A DNA stretch of 64,000 nucleotides. It comes from CAVROT01 sp963722905 (GTDB taxonomy: Bacteria; Pseudomonadota; Alphaproteobacteria; Rhodobacterales; Rhodobacteraceae). Below are positions 63,654-64,000 of this stretch, in pieces. The position numbers were made by a program, and so were the translations under genes. The first letter of the stretch is position 1; each line of letters starts with the position of its first letter. The DNA lies in contig CAVROT010000012.1 in the NCBI GenBank assembly GCA_963722905.1, positions 124,001 to 188,000 on the forward strand, read 5' to 3'. The notes under the pieces are model-generated. The model did no database searches, was not told the origin of the DNA, and saw nothing but the letters and a program-made list of their open reading frames with translations.

Positions 63654-63728
63654 GCGGGCGTAGCTCAGGGGTAGAGCATAACCTTGCCAAGGTTAGGGTC
63701 GTGAGTTCGAATCTCATCGCCCGCTCCA
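63654..63728 (+). tRNA. tRNA-Gly(GCC)
   Basis: 75 bases including an encoded CCA. Acceptor GCGGGCG pairs with CGCCCGC (63718-63724); discriminator T is followed by CCA. The anticodon stem TAACC/GGTTA closes the loop TTGCCAA, anticodon GCC. The T-arm has GTTCGAATC, and the D-arm AGCTCAGGGGTAGAGC is intact. A hairpin terminator follows. Confidence 0.98.
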
Positions 63729-63759
63729 GATCGTTACATCGTCGCGATCGACCGGAATG

Positions 63760-63788
63760 GGCCGCCCTCGGGCGGCCTTCGTCGTTTT
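63760..63788 (+). terminator. terminator of tRNA-Gly
   Basis: Perfect 7-bp stem GGCCGCC with a CTCG loop (63760-63777), then TTCGTCGTTTT. It lies 32 bases after the tRNA and just before the end of the minus-strand gene, so it may also serve that gene in the other direction. Confidence 0.8.
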
Positions 63789-63800
63789 GAGGTCCGACGT

Positions 63801-64000
63801 TCAGACCGAACCTGCCGTTTCGGACGACTTGGTCCCGTGTCCGCCGGCAGGACCGGAACCGCTGCCCAAGGCGTACTTCTCGTCCAGCGCGTTGATGGCG
63901 GCGACGTTGTCCCGCGACCGGCCCTCGGGGTCGAACCGTTGCGACAGGAACGCCGTCGCGATGGACCGTGCCAGCTCCGGTCCGATCACACGGGCGCCCA
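63801..64000 (-). CDS. C-terminus of an unidentified protein (cut by window end)
   Basis: The frame is open through base 64000, so only the last about 65 residues are visible. They read GARVIGPELARSIATAFLSQ, then a charged turn, NVAAINALDEKYALG, and a Gly/Ser-rich end with GPAGGHGTKSS. The first part looks helical. The GTG at 63989 is probably internal. No family is recognised from this piece. It is convergent with tRNA-Gly. Confidence 0.6.
   Translation of the reverse strand, partial: GARVIGPELARSIATAFLSQRFDPEGRSRDNVAAINALDEKYALGSGSGPAGGHGTKSSETAGSV

Overview
The window is a high-G+C bacterial chromosome segment. Its gene content points to an alphaproteobacterium of the Rhodobacteraceae (Roseobacter-like). 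The reasons are a bolA / J-domain / cobS / cobT neighbourhood for aerobic cobaltochelatase, a protein with a VPLPA-type C-terminal sorting signal, and a division/cell-wall cluster that ends ftsZ-lpxC-bamD-recN. No phage, insertion sequence, CRISPR array or plasmid functions were found. Assignment is from protein recognition only; no search was run.

Bases 1-31,000 are a mixed housekeeping and accessory region. It holds the end of a branched-chain amino-acid-type ABC ATPase, acetyl-CoA synthetase, an exported repeat/PRC-barrel protein, a secreted RTX repeat protein, malate synthase G, two tiny genes (a membrane protein and a DUF2256 zinc-ribbon protein), aminopeptidase N, a DJ-1/PfpI protein, an acyltransferase, two tandem lytic-transglycosylase paralogues, gatB, a VPLPA-CTERM protein, and a DUF4177 protein. 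Next come bolA, a J-domain protein, a peptidoglycan-binding NlpC/P60-like hydrolase, msrB, an ECF sigma/anti-sigma pair, cobS, a frameshifted exported protein, cobT, Xaa-Pro aminopeptidase, a DUF427 protein and a CLC-family protein. acs, glcB and pyc together supply acetate activation, the glyoxylate-bypass condensation and anaplerosis.

Bases 31,124-55,216 form one long minus-strand block, the dcw cluster read from high to low coordinates: mraZ, rsmH, ftsL, ftsI, murE, murF, mraY, murD, ftsW, murG, murC, a 57-residue ORF, murB, ddl, ftsQ, ftsA, ftsZ, then lpxC, bamD and recN. Stop/start overlaps of one to four bases join ftsL-ftsI, murE-murF, ftsW-murG, murG-murC and the small ORF-murB. The larger gaps before ftsW, ftsZ and lpxC are where internal promoters are most likely. 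mraZ carries an apparent one-base insertion that breaks its reading frame.

Bases 55,217-56,375 are a 1.16-kb, locally low-G+C stretch without a convincing gene. It ends in a strong hairpin plus T-rich tail oriented for a plus-strand transcript. After it come a UvrD-family helicase (minus), a PAS-domain protein, pyruvate carboxylase, tRNA-Gly(GCC) and the end of an unidentified minus-strand gene.

No clearly new multi-gene system was found. The items most worth a second look are the mraZ frameshift, the orphan terminator and low-G+C gap upstream of it, the 62-bp direct repeat beside recN, the CLC protein lacking the internal proton glutamate, the FtsQ with an extra N-terminal hydrophobic segment, and the repeat/PRC-barrel exported protein.
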